This document shows, piece by piece, positions 10,001 to 17,566 of a DNA stretch of 64,000 nucleotides. Position numbers and translations under genes: made by a program. The DNA lies in contig CAUYUJ010018311.1 of the NCBI GenBank assembly GCA_963575745.1, forward strand, positions 32,501-96,500, given 5' to 3'. How positions within the stretch are numbered: the first letter of the stretch is position 1; every line of letters starts with the position of its first letter. The notes under the pieces were generated by a model. That model searched no databases, was not told the origin of the DNA, and saw only the letters and a program-made list of their open reading frames with translations. This stretch comes from Prorocentrum cordatum. Lineage: Eukaryota > Sar > Dinophyceae > Prorocentrales > Prorocentraceae.

Positions 10001-13000
10001 TCCTCATGTTCCCGGCGAGGAGGGGGAGGGGGACCACTTGGCAAGAGGGCCACCCCAACCAACGCATATCTCAAGAGAGGCGACTTCTTCGTTCGAGCGG
10101 CTGGCCCGTGAACATCCTTATCGCTCAGGGGTGGATCCACTTTACCCCCAGACCTCCAGGAAGAACGCTTTCAGATTGGATGCCGAGCCTTCGCCTGGGA
10201 GGTTTTGAAGCCCCCCCTGGGTCCATCCCTTCTCATCCTCCTCCTTCTCCTCCTCCTCCTCCTCCTCCTCAGCCTCCTCCTCCCGCTTCTTCTCCTGTGA
10301 TCCTTCAAGGGGAAGCCGGACCTCTGGGGCCCAGGCTTGGCTGGTCTCTGGCCTTTCTTCTTTTGGTTTTCCTGTTGCCACCCTGCCCAGAGGCTCCACA
10401 GACTCCAGACCGAAGGCTCGACCTCCACTCCACTCTGGTGATTTCCCTCCATTCTGTATGGTTTCCACTTGACCCTGGAGGTTCCTCACGGTTTTGGAAC
10501 CTTGGGTGAGGCCTTTGACTGGTGGAATTGGGCAGAAACAGAAGCGACTAGGACATCCGCTGCGCCGATCATCAAGAAGCCTCCCCTCCTTGCTTTGTCC
10601 CAGCGTGTCTTCGGCAGCTGCAGCTTTCAGTAAGCTGGCCCAGCTTCTCAGCCACTTGCAAAAACATGAGGTTGCATTTCCACGCGAAGCTGGCCCAGCG
10701 TTCGCCCAATGTTTCGCCTGAAAGTTGAAGCAGGTTTTTAAGCGAACCTTTTATGCGTTGTCGCTTTAGCTGTAAGGGTGAAGTTTGTGCATCATGTCTT
10801 TTCCTCTGCCCAGGTTGTGCTGATAGATTTCGGCTGCGCCACCACGCCACCGGCGAGGTTGGATCCGAAGGTATCGCGCCCAGATAGCCGCCCTGGCGCT
10901 CGTCACATCCGCGCGCCCGAGGTGGTGATCTCTTTTCCCGTCGAACTAAATTTTCCCCTCCTCGCCATGAGGAACAGGGATCCTGAAGGAAAGGGGTCCT
11001 GGTTTTCTTCGTCGCTTTCGGTTTCTGGACTCTTCCTGACTCCTGGTCCATCAAACTGGATGGACCCACGAACCCAGTACATAACTCCAGTCGGACTTTC
11101 ATATGGCACGTGCTCTTTGCGCTGGTGGGCGTCGTCTCCTTGTTTCTCGTCCTCGTCCTCGTCGCCTTCGTCCTCATCGCCCTCATCCTTCTCCTCGCCC
11201 CCCTCCTCCTCCTCCTCCTCCTCCTCCTCCTCCTCCTCCTCCTCCTCCTCCTCCTCCTCCTTCTCCTCCTCGCCCCCCCCTCCTCCACCTATCCTCCCTC
11301 CTCCTCCTCCTCCCTCCTCCTCCTCCTCCTCCTCCTCCTCCTCCTCCTCCTCCTCCTCCTCCTCCTCCCCCTCCTGCCCCTCCTCCTCCTCCTCCTCCCC
11401 TCCTCCTCCTCCTCCTCCTATCCTCCCTCCTCCTCCACCTCCTCCTCCTCCTCCTCCTCCTCCTCCTCCTCGCCCCCCTCGTCTTCCTCCTCGTCCTCGC
11501 CCTCCCCAGTCCTCCTTCTGACCGCCGCCGTCGCCTGCGGGGCCCCGCAGCCCGCTCTCCCAGGCGGTCCGCCGGCGCCGCGGCCAGGCGCTGCCGTCGC
11601 CCCGCACACGGCACGTCGGAAGCGCGCAGAGGCCTGCCCTTCTGCAGGGGGACTATTCGAAAGTAATCAAAAAATAGTCTGGGACTATTTTTTGACTGCT
11701 TTTGACCATTTGGGAGTCTTTTTGAGTATTTTTGGTTCGCCCAAAATCCGCCTGTAGGGGGACAGGCCCGACCTAAGGCTACAGTCAACCCGCGTAGCAA
11801 GGACGGGCAACCTTCCCAAGGGTACGGCAGGTTCGCGTCGAGTCGACCCGCGGCGACCCCGCCGCGAGCGTTCAAGGTTGAACGCCGCCAGTGGCCCAGA
11901 ATCGGCCCCCATGGAACGAGCGGGCGATCGAAAGGCCGCCGATCGTTCAAGGTTGAACGATCCACGCGGTGTCAGAAACCAACGCCGGGGTCGTCACGAC
12001 ACGAACTTGCCGTACATCGATTCTGAGCGTCTTCGTCGGTTCTCGGCGGTCGTCTGGCCCTGGGATGCGTTCCAACGGCTGCGGTTCACCGAGAGGTGTC
12101 CGGGGGTGCCCGTATCGTCCCGAACGGCCGCCAGAGAGCCAAGTTATGACCCGAAAGCCGGGGGCAACGCCAGGGGGTGATAGGCTCAGGGCGGATGGGC
12201 AACCTTGCCTCCTCGGCCCATCCTTGATCACTTTCGTTGGTCGCGCCCTGCTAGACAAGCTTCGACATGGGCTTTCGAGGCCCTTACATCCTTATCGAGC
12301 ATCCTTATGAATACGGGTCGACTGTACCCCTTCTGGCGCTCGCACGCGCGAAAGCAGGTGCCAGATGCGAGCGCGCCACGCGTGTGCTTGACATTCTCCC
12401 GCTCAGCCCTCGTGTGGCGATTTCGACGCCGCCATGTTGGACACACCCAGTTCGCGCCCCTCCCAGTGAACTTACATGCCTTACCGCGCACGTGCCACAC
12501 GCATATAGGATACCCCCATACCGCGCGCTGCTGTTTCGTGTGAGGAATCTGACGCACCCATGGTGGTCATCCCCCCCTTATTGGAGCCCACAGAAACGAA
12601 AACGCATGCCTAATGCACACTCGCCACACGCATGCTGGATAACCCTTGTCAGCGCACGCGCGTGCACGTGGGAGGAATCCGACGCTCCAGTGCTGGATGC
12701 TCCTTCGTTGGCACCCACGCGCGTGAAACCACAGGCGAACTGCACAAGCGCCGTTCGCACGGTGGACAGTATGTGTTTGAGCGCATACATCTTTTCGTGT
12801 GTTGAACCCGACGCCCCCATGTTGGATACCCTCTTTGACGCCCACCCACGTGGTGCCAAACGCAAGCTTGCCTCACGGATGTTGGGTACCCCCTCTTGCG
12901 CACCTATCTCTGCGCGTGAACCATCGGACGTCCCCATTTTGGAAATAGCCCATTGTTGCCCACATGTGTGGCACAACAGCGTGCTTGAACGAACACCCGC

Positions 13001-14766
13001 CGCACGCATGTCGGAACACGTATTGCTTACGCGTGATGGTTTCGAAGTCTTCTGTTGGATGCCCCCATGTGGCGCCCCAACGTGTGACACCATATGCCAA
13101 ATACGCACGCGCCACACGCATATCCGGTACCGCCCTTTCCGCGCACGTGAGTTTAGAACATTGTTCGTGTGAAGAGTCCGACGCCAGCATGTTGGATACC
13201 TTTTTTGTGGCGTCCACACGCGTGAAACCACGTATCGAAAGCGCATGCGCGCGCAGATTCGCGTGTAAAGCGTCGGGTGGCCCCTTCGAATGTCAGCCAG
13301 CGCAGATTCCAAACAGATCAAAGGACTGACATGAAGTGGACTGAAGTGGACTGAGGTAGACTGAACTCGGTCAGACACGACTGGACTGGGGTGGACTCTA
13401 CTCCACTCTACTATACTTTAGTCCGCCCCAACTCTACTCTACCCGACTCTACTCTACCGTCTACCCTAGTCTTCTCTGCTTTAATCTACCCTACCCTACC
13501 CTATCCTGACTTACTCTGTTCTACTCGAACCTACTCCTACTCTATCATACTCCTGCTCGACTGTAATGCATTAGCCTCTCCTCTAATAGAATGTAGCATG
13601 TTCTACTCTTACTCTATTATGTTATACCCGACCCCACTCGACCATCTACCCTACTGTGATCTTCCCTACTCTACACTACTCTACTGTACTGTACCCCTAC
13701 TCTGCTCTACTCTACTCTATTCTACCCGACTCTACTCTACCATCTACCTTTTCTGCTCTACTCGACCTACTCTACTCTATCCTATCCTAACCTACTGCAT
13801 CCCTACTCTATTATACTGTACTGTATTCGACTCCTACACATGCTCTGCTCTGCTCGATTATATTATACTGTGCTCTGATATGTTGTAGTATACTCATCTA
13901 TCCTTCTTTACATGTTATATTGTACTCTATTTTATGATACGTCCGAGTCTGACCATTGGAAACCATTGGAATGCCAGAGGAAGCCATGCGGACACAGAGG
14001 AAATCATGCAGATAACAGAAGAAACCATGTGGATACAGAGGAAGCCATGCGGTTGGTTTGACGAGTGCTAGGGCATTCAGGGGTGGGACTAGTGAAATAG
14101 TTCTCTAGGGACCGGGTTAGGATTCTTACAGGCAAGCCTATATGGAGAAACAGACCCCTACGGTTTAGGGCCAAAGGTCAGACGGACAAAGAGAACCCTG
14201 GGCTGGAGCCCGTACCAATAGAAGCGAGGGATGAAAAGTTGGTCCAGGCGGCAGCCCTGAGTCCAGGAGCCGTTTCACTCAGGATCCCTCCAATTGTGGC
14301 TATTTCCCTTTTCTTTTGCACTTGCCAGAGAAACAGAGAGGTGGTGCTGGGCCTGTGCTGGGACTGCGAGGCAGACGTCTGGAGCCTCGGCTGCACCCTC
14401 GCCTCGCTGTATATGGGCGCCCGCCTCTTCCACGTCCACACCGACATGGAGCACCTCGCCATGATGGAGCACATCACCGAGACGTGCATCCCCGTCTCCA
14501 TGGGCCTGGGCGTCGCTCCGCGCATCGCGGAGAAGGGGGCGTTCTTCGACCGGACGGGGCGGCTGGAGTGGCCGCGTCGTGCGTCGAGCGAGGACGCCAT
14601 CGACCGTGTGCGCGAGGCGCCCACGCTGCGCCAGGCTGTGCTCCGGCGCCACGGCACGTTCGGGGAGCTGCTGGCGGGGATGCTCGAGATAGAGCCACGG
14701 TCGCGGCTCCAGGCCGCGGCGCTGCTGAGGGGGTCCTTCCTCGCAGGGCCAGAGGTGTCAGAGTGA
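884..14766 (+). CDS. LAMMER (CLK-type) dual-specificity protein kinase, multi-exon, 5' end missing
   Basis: Five separated coding blocks, read in order, give one protein kinase of about 350 residues: glycine loop LGEGDAGRV, lysine motif TVAVKLARD, helix-C glutamate [11 protein letters not shown], catalytic loop [27 protein letters not shown] and [12 protein letters not shown] in place of HRD, and an EHLAMME-type signature, are diagnostic of LAMMER/CLK/Doa/AFC kinases, which phosphorylate SR splicing factors in the nucleus. That role is known for the family and only inferred here. All catalytic residues are present. Exons: 884-1041, 6568-6733, 7300-7499, 10814-10921, 14341-14766. No ATG lies in the first exon, so an upstream exon is missing or outside the window. 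Junctions 1, 2 and 4 keep frame; exon 3 to exon 4 does not with GT-AG, so an exon may be unseen or the gene may be damaged. The introns are 5.5, 0.6, 3.3 and 3.4 kb and full of repeats. Confidence 0.85.
1238..1300 (+). repeat. Dispersed repeat fragment (TCCGCGCGGATTTCTCGGAT)
   Basis: ACATAAAAGCTCGGAGG followed by TCCGCGCGGATTTCTCGGAT is nearly identical to 28305-28340 and related to 63053-63085. Here only one arm of the foldback seen at 28275-28440 is present. Confidence 0.6.
2500..2650. repeat. Foldback (inverted-repeat) element
   Basis: Arms of roughly 65 bp face each other around CTATAG. The left arm runs GGGGGAGGGCTTCTTAGAAG to GGCGCGGGCCTTAT; the right arm runs GTAAGGCCGGCGCCTTCC to CCTAAGAAGCCCCCCCCTCC. 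Pairing is imperfect but extensive. It resembles a MITE or foldback element; no ORF is present. Confidence 0.65.
2985..3165 (+). repeat. Diverged copy of the AGCTGGCCCAG dispersed repeat
   Basis: Shares order and spacing with 46560-46720: GGCCAGCG, then TTGAGCACGTTCGCCCCT, TTGGCCCAG, and ACATTTCCGGGAAGCTGG. A shorter relative lies at 10605-10740. In the 46.5-kb and 55.2-kb copies it is embedded in the 454-bp direct repeats. Confidence 0.65.
3612..3775 (-). mobile_element. CAGTGGAG-type MITE, decayed copy
   Basis: On the minus strand it reads TCTTGGGCTTCGATGGTTTTG, GACGTCCTGGGGTCTCAGGG and GGTTTCTTGTGG in the same order as the intact copy at 59551-59727. The far terminal inverted repeat has degenerated. 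Confidence 0.7.
3785..4025. repeat. Long palindromic array of AACTCTGATT / AATCAGAGTT units
   Basis: From about 3790 to 3900 the + strand carries repeated CTCTGATT; from about 3905 to 4020 it carries the reverse complement AATCAGAG. The two halves can fold into one hairpin with arms near 110 bp. Unit length is 11-16 bp and variable. Confidence 0.75.
4060..4140. repeat. Small C/G-tract palindrome
   Basis: AGCTTCAAGCTACCCCCCCC, TTCGAAGGGGGGGG and AGCTTCCGAAGCTACCCCCC form overlapping short inverted repeats next to the longer hairpin. Confidence 0.5.
4940..5935 (+). repeat. 9-bp minisatellite (GTCCCACAG)n, collagen-like in translation
   Basis: About 1 kb of GTCCCACAG with variants (GTCCCGCAG, GTCTCGCAG). 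Because 9 is a multiple of 3, the tract is open in several frames on both strands and reads GPTGPTGP on + and GPVGPVGP on -. A larger unit is duplicated at about 5347-5440 and 5485-5580. It lies inside kinase intron 1, so a collagen-like protein is unlikely. Confidence 0.85.
6568..6733 (+). CDS. LAMMER kinase exon 2 (VAVK lysine, helix C)
   Basis: Acceptor TTGCAG|G at 6567/6568 restores the codon split in exon 1, giving [18 protein letters not shown]. It continues through [19 protein letters not shown] to [11 protein letters not shown]. Lysine and glutamate of the ATP-binding salt bridge are present. The best donor is GAG|GACAGG, a GA donor, giving a phase-0 junction to exon 3. Confidence 0.85.
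7022..7207. mobile_element. MITE-like element with CTTAATAAGCGT inverted termini, copy 1
   Basis: The left end TTCCGAGTTTCCCCATAAGC and the right end ACGCTTATTAAGAAACCCGG are inverted repeats; the interior is GC-rich with GCCGACAGCCCCACATCGAC. The whole unit matches 56310-56492. It sits in intron 2 of the kinase gene. Confidence 0.7.
7300..7499 (+). CDS. LAMMER kinase exon 3 (hinge to catalytic loop)
   Basis: Reads [18 protein letters not shown], then [20 protein letters not shown] and TNVML. HTDVKxxN is the LAMMER form of the catalytic loop, with Asp and Asn kept. The 5' junction follows AGAG. The obvious 3' junction is CTGAG|GTCAGG, phase 2. Confidence 0.85.
8385..9150 (+). repeat. Degenerate satellite array (CACGCGTGCCAGACGCATGCTGGAT)
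   Basis: Repeated CACGCGTGCCAGACGCATG, CTGGATCCCCTCCCCGCTCG and GTGTGAAGAATCCGC blocks occur at 55-120 bp spacing, best preserved at 8430-8640. The tract is broken by a CCT microsatellite (8720-8810). The same family forms the longer array at 12330-13290. Confidence 0.65.
9330..9412. repeat. Three copies of GCGTTTACTAAACGGCC
   Basis: GCGTTTACTAAACGGCC at about 9330, a variant (GCGTTTACTAAAAGCC) near 9350, and another copy near 9392. The core CGTTTACTAAACG is a perfect 13-base palindrome. It lies in kinase intron 3. Function unknown. Confidence 0.6.
9680..9770 (+). repeat. GTTCAAGGTTGAAC palindrome repeat, copy 1
   Basis: CGTTCAAGGTTGAACG (9682-9697), then CGCGCGGTGTCAGAAGCCAA and CACGTCGTCAAGGCATGAAC. 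The same block order occurs at 11941-12020 and, decayed, at 35690-35770. Confidence 0.65.
10605..10740 (+). repeat. Partial copy of the AGCTGGCCCAG dispersed repeat
   Basis: Contains AAGCTGGCCCAGCTTCTC, GAAGCTGGCCCAGCGTTCGC and a TTTTTAAGCG end, related to 46560-46720 and 2985-3165. Confidence 0.5.
10814..10921 (+). CDS. LAMMER kinase exon 4 (DFG to APE)
   Basis: A pyrimidine-rich tract ending CCCAG precedes [13 protein letters not shown]. The 36-codon exon ends GARHIRAPE, covering the activation segment, and is phase 0 at both ends. Donor GAG|GTGGTG is canonical. Confidence 0.85.
11195..11480 (+). repeat. (CCT)n microsatellite, about 285 bp
   Basis: Long uninterrupted CCT runs with a few C-rich breaks. 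It gives poly-Pro, poly-Ser and poly-Leu frames on + and Glu/Gly/Arg frames on -. Within kinase intron 4. Confidence 0.9.
11480..11647 (+). CDS. Exon-like island ending at an introner-like element
   Basis: The + strand reads [36 protein letters not shown] and RAEACPSAG with high G/C third positions, then stops being coding-like at CTGCAG where the 122-bp element at 11642-11763 begins. It could be an exon of a nested or alternative transcript, or chance GC-rich sequence after the CCT tract. Confidence 0.2.
11642..11763 (+). mobile_element. Introner-like 122-bp element with 12-bp flanking repeats and a perfect hairpin
   Basis: Bounded by CTGCAGGGGGAC (11642-11653) and CTGTAGGGGGAC (11752-11763). 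The A/T-rich interior holds a 13-bp perfect stem with 3-base loop (TCAAAAAATAGTC and GACTATTTTTTGA, 11667-11695), unlike the GC-rich surroundings. Related copies are at 24001-24120 and 55851-55977. Confidence 0.7.
11866..12020 (+). repeat. GTTCAAGGTTGAAC palindrome repeat, copies 2 and 3
   Basis: CGTTCAAGGTTGAACG at 11869-11884 and again at 11944-11959. The second extends to perfect 10-bp arms GATCGTTCAA / TTGAACGATC, then CCACGCGGTGTCAGAAACCA and GTCGTCACGACACGAACTTG, matching copy 1 at 9680. Confidence 0.65.
12330..13290 (+). repeat. Satellite array (ATGTTGGATACCCC / CACGCGTGAAACC)
   Basis: Alternating blocks of ACGCATGTTGGATACC, GTGTGAAGAGTCCGACGCC and CACGCGTGAAACCA recur at about 55-60 bp, paired into units near 110-120 bp. 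About eight diverged units are visible. Same family as 8385-9150. Confidence 0.75.
13325..13935 (+). repeat. Degenerate (CTACT)n tract
   Basis: About 600 bp of CTACTCTACTCTACC-type pentamers with frequent T/C/G changes. Open frames here (YSTLLYS patterns) are repeat translations. Confidence 0.85.
14341..14766 (+). CDS. LAMMER kinase exon 5 (C-lobe and stop)
   Basis: After CAGAG| the frame reads [18 protein letters not shown], then EHLAMMEHI (the family signature), [13 protein letters not shown], and ends GPEVSE with TGA at 14764-14766. Spacing to subdomain XI is normal for LAMMER kinases. The 141 codons have strong G/C third-position bias, unlike the flanking introns. Confidence 0.88.
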   Translation: MVLGLCWDCEADVWSLGCTLASLYMGARLFHVHTDMEHLAMMEHITETCIPVSMGLGVAPRIAEKGAFFDRTGRLEWPRRASSEDAIDRVREAPTLRQAVLRRHGTFGELLAGMLEIEPRSRLQAAALLRGSFLAGPEVSE

Positions 14767-15815
14767 GCGCGCTGAGCCCTGGTGGGTCTCCATGCCTGGA
14801 GCCCGGCCATTCCGGAGTCCTACAGCGTTCACTCCTCCCTGTTTCCCAGGCCCCCGACCCTCAACCCTCCGCAAACCCGCTTCGCATCTCCTCGGACGCT
14901 CATCGATCCCGCTCGGATCTCCATCGAAGCTCGAACCTCCTAGTGTGGGCTCTCCTATGGCTCTTGGGCCGGCTGCCCTCTGGGCCTGCAGAGTCTCCGT
15001 GGCTCCGACGCCCCCAAGATACCCCGAGAGGTTCTCGCAGAGGCCCCGAAGAGGCACCCATGATGGGCACATCTTCCACCACTACTACCATATGTAGGAC
15101 TGGGGAGAAGGGAGGACGAGGAGGTCCTCCTCCTCCTCCTCCTCCTCCTCCTCGTCCTCCTCCTCCTCCTCGTCCTCCTCCTCCTCCCTCTCCTACCTAT
15201 GGTAGCGGTGGTGGAAAATGGGCCGTCGTCCCAACCATGTTCTGGAACACTCCCGCCAGAACGTGTTCCTCCCTGCCACATTTTTCCCAGGGCAGCCCCC
15301 CCCACACAGCCCCATGAGGCTTCCCGACGGCCCACGGGAGCCCCAAGATGGTCACGGTCAAGGACGGCCTCCCAGAGACTCCCCGACAGACCCTCACCCA
15401 CGCTCCAGAACACTCCCGCCAGAGCATGCTTCTCCCTCCCTTCCTGCCGCCTTCCCGGGGCAGCCCAACAGTGTGCCTTCATCCCTGTTTCCGGGGCCCC
15501 AGACTTTCGCCTCCCTACATCCGACCGCGGGCATGTTCCAGATCGCTCTCCCCAGAACGTGCTCGTTCCACATTTTGGCGAAAGTTGTTCGATCCATCAT
15601 CCCTTGGAATGTTCTGCGCATCCTGTAGATCAGCCCGCATGCAGCTCTCTGCAAGACAGAGGTGGTGATTCGCACCGATTCTGCACCACATGGACACCCG
15701 GGCATGCGTGTGGCCTGATGCTGCCGGAGTAGATCGGACCCGACGACCTCACAACTTGGCGCAACCGTGACCAGAACCTAAGCGCACGAGAAGCGCGCGT
15801 GGCTCGAGCCTACAC
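14767..15815 (+). other. 3' flank of the kinase gene
   Basis: No recognisable coding sequence. Contains a CCT microsatellite (15125-15190) and two diverged repeats of a segment with CCAGAACGTGTTCCTCCCTGC / CCAGAGCATGCTTCTCCCTCC (15258 and 15418). No poly(A) signal was looked for because dinoflagellates lack a standard one. Confidence 0.5.
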
Positions 15816-15819
15816 TTTT

Positions 15820-16130
15820 GCATATCTTGGCATCAGCAAAAGTAACTATGTGTATACACACATGTGTACACATGCACAAGTCAACAACTATACATGCACA
15901 TGTATGGATGTGTGCGTTTTCGAATATATGGCCGTGTGTCTATACCATGTGTGATGACTTGACATGCGTGCGTTCACATCATACATGTGCATGTATGTAT
16001 ACGGGCATGTTCAGACACGCGCGCAGATGCGCACACATGTAAATGCGTAGTGTGTATGGCATAAAATTATAGAAGATACTTGTGCCGGCACGTACGGCGT
16101 ATACATGCGCCTGCATGTTGTATGGTTGCC
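15820..16130 (+). repeat. Degenerate TGTA/CATG microsatellite
   Basis: ACATGTGTACACATGCAC and TGTATGTATACGGGCATG style sequence, purine-pyrimidine alternating, no coding potential. Confidence 0.7.
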
Positions 16131-16419
16131 TTCGTATAGTTGACGTATGTCCTTGTTGGATTCGCCGTTTGCTTGAACATGTGTGTTAGTGATAGTTCGT
16201 CATCTTGCGCGTTGAATTAGTTTTTGTAGGTCGAACGGCGTCACCGCTTCCTGGTTGGACTGGGTAAATACGCAACTATGTATGTTGGTTGATGCTTATG
16301 TTCAAATTTTGGGCAAGCGGCAAGCGAGAGTCAGGGAGAGTGGCATCATTATCCCTCCTTTTCCCCTCCTGTTCTCCACATCCCCTTCCGTCCATAAAGG
16401 AGGATGTCGAAGAAGATCA

Positions 16420-16830
16420 GGGGAACGAGGGAGGACGAGAATGCGGAGGACAGTGAGGACAAGGAGAGAAAGGATGTCGAGGAGGAAAAGTAGGGGCGGC
16501 AGAGGAGGCGGTGACGAAGACGGGGGAGGAGGAGGAGAAGGAGGAGGAGGAGGAGGAGGAGGAGGAGACAGGTGGGAGGGGTGAGTATGATGATGATGAT
16601 GATGATGCTGATGATGATGATGAGGAGGAGGAGGAGGAGGAGGAGGAGGAGGGGGAGGAGGATGTGGAGGTAAAGGAAGAGGGAGGAGGACGAGGAGGCA
16701 AGAGGGCCAGGAGGAGGGCCAAGTCACTATCCAGAAGGGTGGAGGAGGAGCAGAAGGATGAGGAGGGGGAGGATGAATATTAGGAGGAGGGCGAGTTGTA
16801 TGACGACGACGACGACGATGATATGAGATG
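16420..16830 (+). repeat. (GGA)n with (GAT)n and (GAC)n
   Basis: GAGGAGGAGG runs interrupted by GATGATGATG (16588-16623) and GACGACGACG (16803-16820). It gives long poly-Glu/Asp frames that were not called as genes. Confidence 0.9.
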
Positions 16831-16988
16831 AGATGAGGCAGTCGCTAAGCGAGTCGAAAGATGATGGAAGCGGCAGCTACAGCAGACAGCAGCAGGAGAA
16901 GGGCGGGGCGGGCGGGCGGCGGTCCTTGAACTTGTGGAACGGGCGCGCGCGCGGGCGCGCCGTCGCTCCGTCCAGACCGACCGACTCC

Positions 16989-17564
16989 TTACCCCCTTCC
17001 CCTCTTAGCCTTCTCCGCTGTGCTTAGAACTTTAGGCCACTTATGCTGAGCTATTAAATTAAGGTACCCCTGACGGGTGGGGCTGATGTGCTGCACACAA
17101 GCCTTCTTGAGGTTCTCACTGAGCATCAACTGGCAGAAGCACCCACAAGAGACGCAAAACCAAACGTTGAGCCCCGAATGGAATTGCACACCATGGCTTT
17201 CATGCAACCACCCCCCAGCTACGTGAAGACGAGCACCCCTGGGGAGAGAAAAGAACGTACCCCCAAGCGCTTTCAAATTAAAGCGCGGGCTATTTCGCCA
17301 CTCAGTCAGAGTTGCTTGTGTGGCGGAACCTCGACAAACCGTGCAACTCTTCCCATCGGCGGACAGGGAGTGGGTGGAGTTAAACACAGAACATTGGAGG
17401 GGCCCTGGAGGCTCAGTAAAATTCCCACGATAGCGGGACTCCTCATCCACTCGGGCTCGGGTTGCGGCGACATTTGCGGCTGCGTCAGCAGCTTGGTTAC
17501 CTAATCTGAGCCAGGGCGGGAAGCGACCACAATCTGCATCAAGATGCGAACTTACAAACAGCAC
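16989..17564 (-). pseudogene. LINE 1 RNase H C-terminus and Cys-rich tail
   Basis: LFVSSHLDAD and WLRLGNQAADAAAN match the last RNase H motifs (SHxD and GNxxAD). A tail with WFCVSCGCFC and LKKACVQH follows, a second short Cys motif. A one-base shift separates it from the preceding block. Confidence 0.7.
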
Positions 17565-17566
17565 AA

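Larger units (their letters stand above)
7500..10813 (+). other. Kinase intron 3
   Basis: Lies between the catalytic-loop exon and the DFG exon. GT...AG splicing at AG|GTCAGG and CCCAG|GTT shifts the frame by one, so a short exon may be missed here or the site is non-canonical. Contents: satellite DNA, CCT tracts (8720-8810, 10225-10280), and GGAGGTTTCTGGAGGTTT-like sequence at 9935-9960. Confidence 0.55.
10922..14340 (+). other. Kinase intron 4 (GT-AG)
   Basis: Begins GTGGTGATC and ends AACAGAG. The nine bases GAGGTGGTG occur at both exon-intron boundaries (10919-10927 and 14338-14346). Filled with CCT repeat, satellite, a CTACT tract and short elements. Nothing gene-like was seen in 13940-14240. 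Confidence 0.7.

Noticed and set aside
10778-11965. Several 190-260-residue Pro/Ser/Leu/Glu/Gly frames on both strands
   Set aside because: They are CCT microsatellite frames; only the 108-base kinase exon at 10814-10921 is real.
12330-13290. CRISPR-like array
   Set aside because: Repeats are diverged satellites with no unique spacers of constant size, no cas genes, and a eukaryotic context.
13391-13888. 165-residue Tyr/Ser/Leu ORF
   Set aside because: Translation of the degenerate CTACT repeat.
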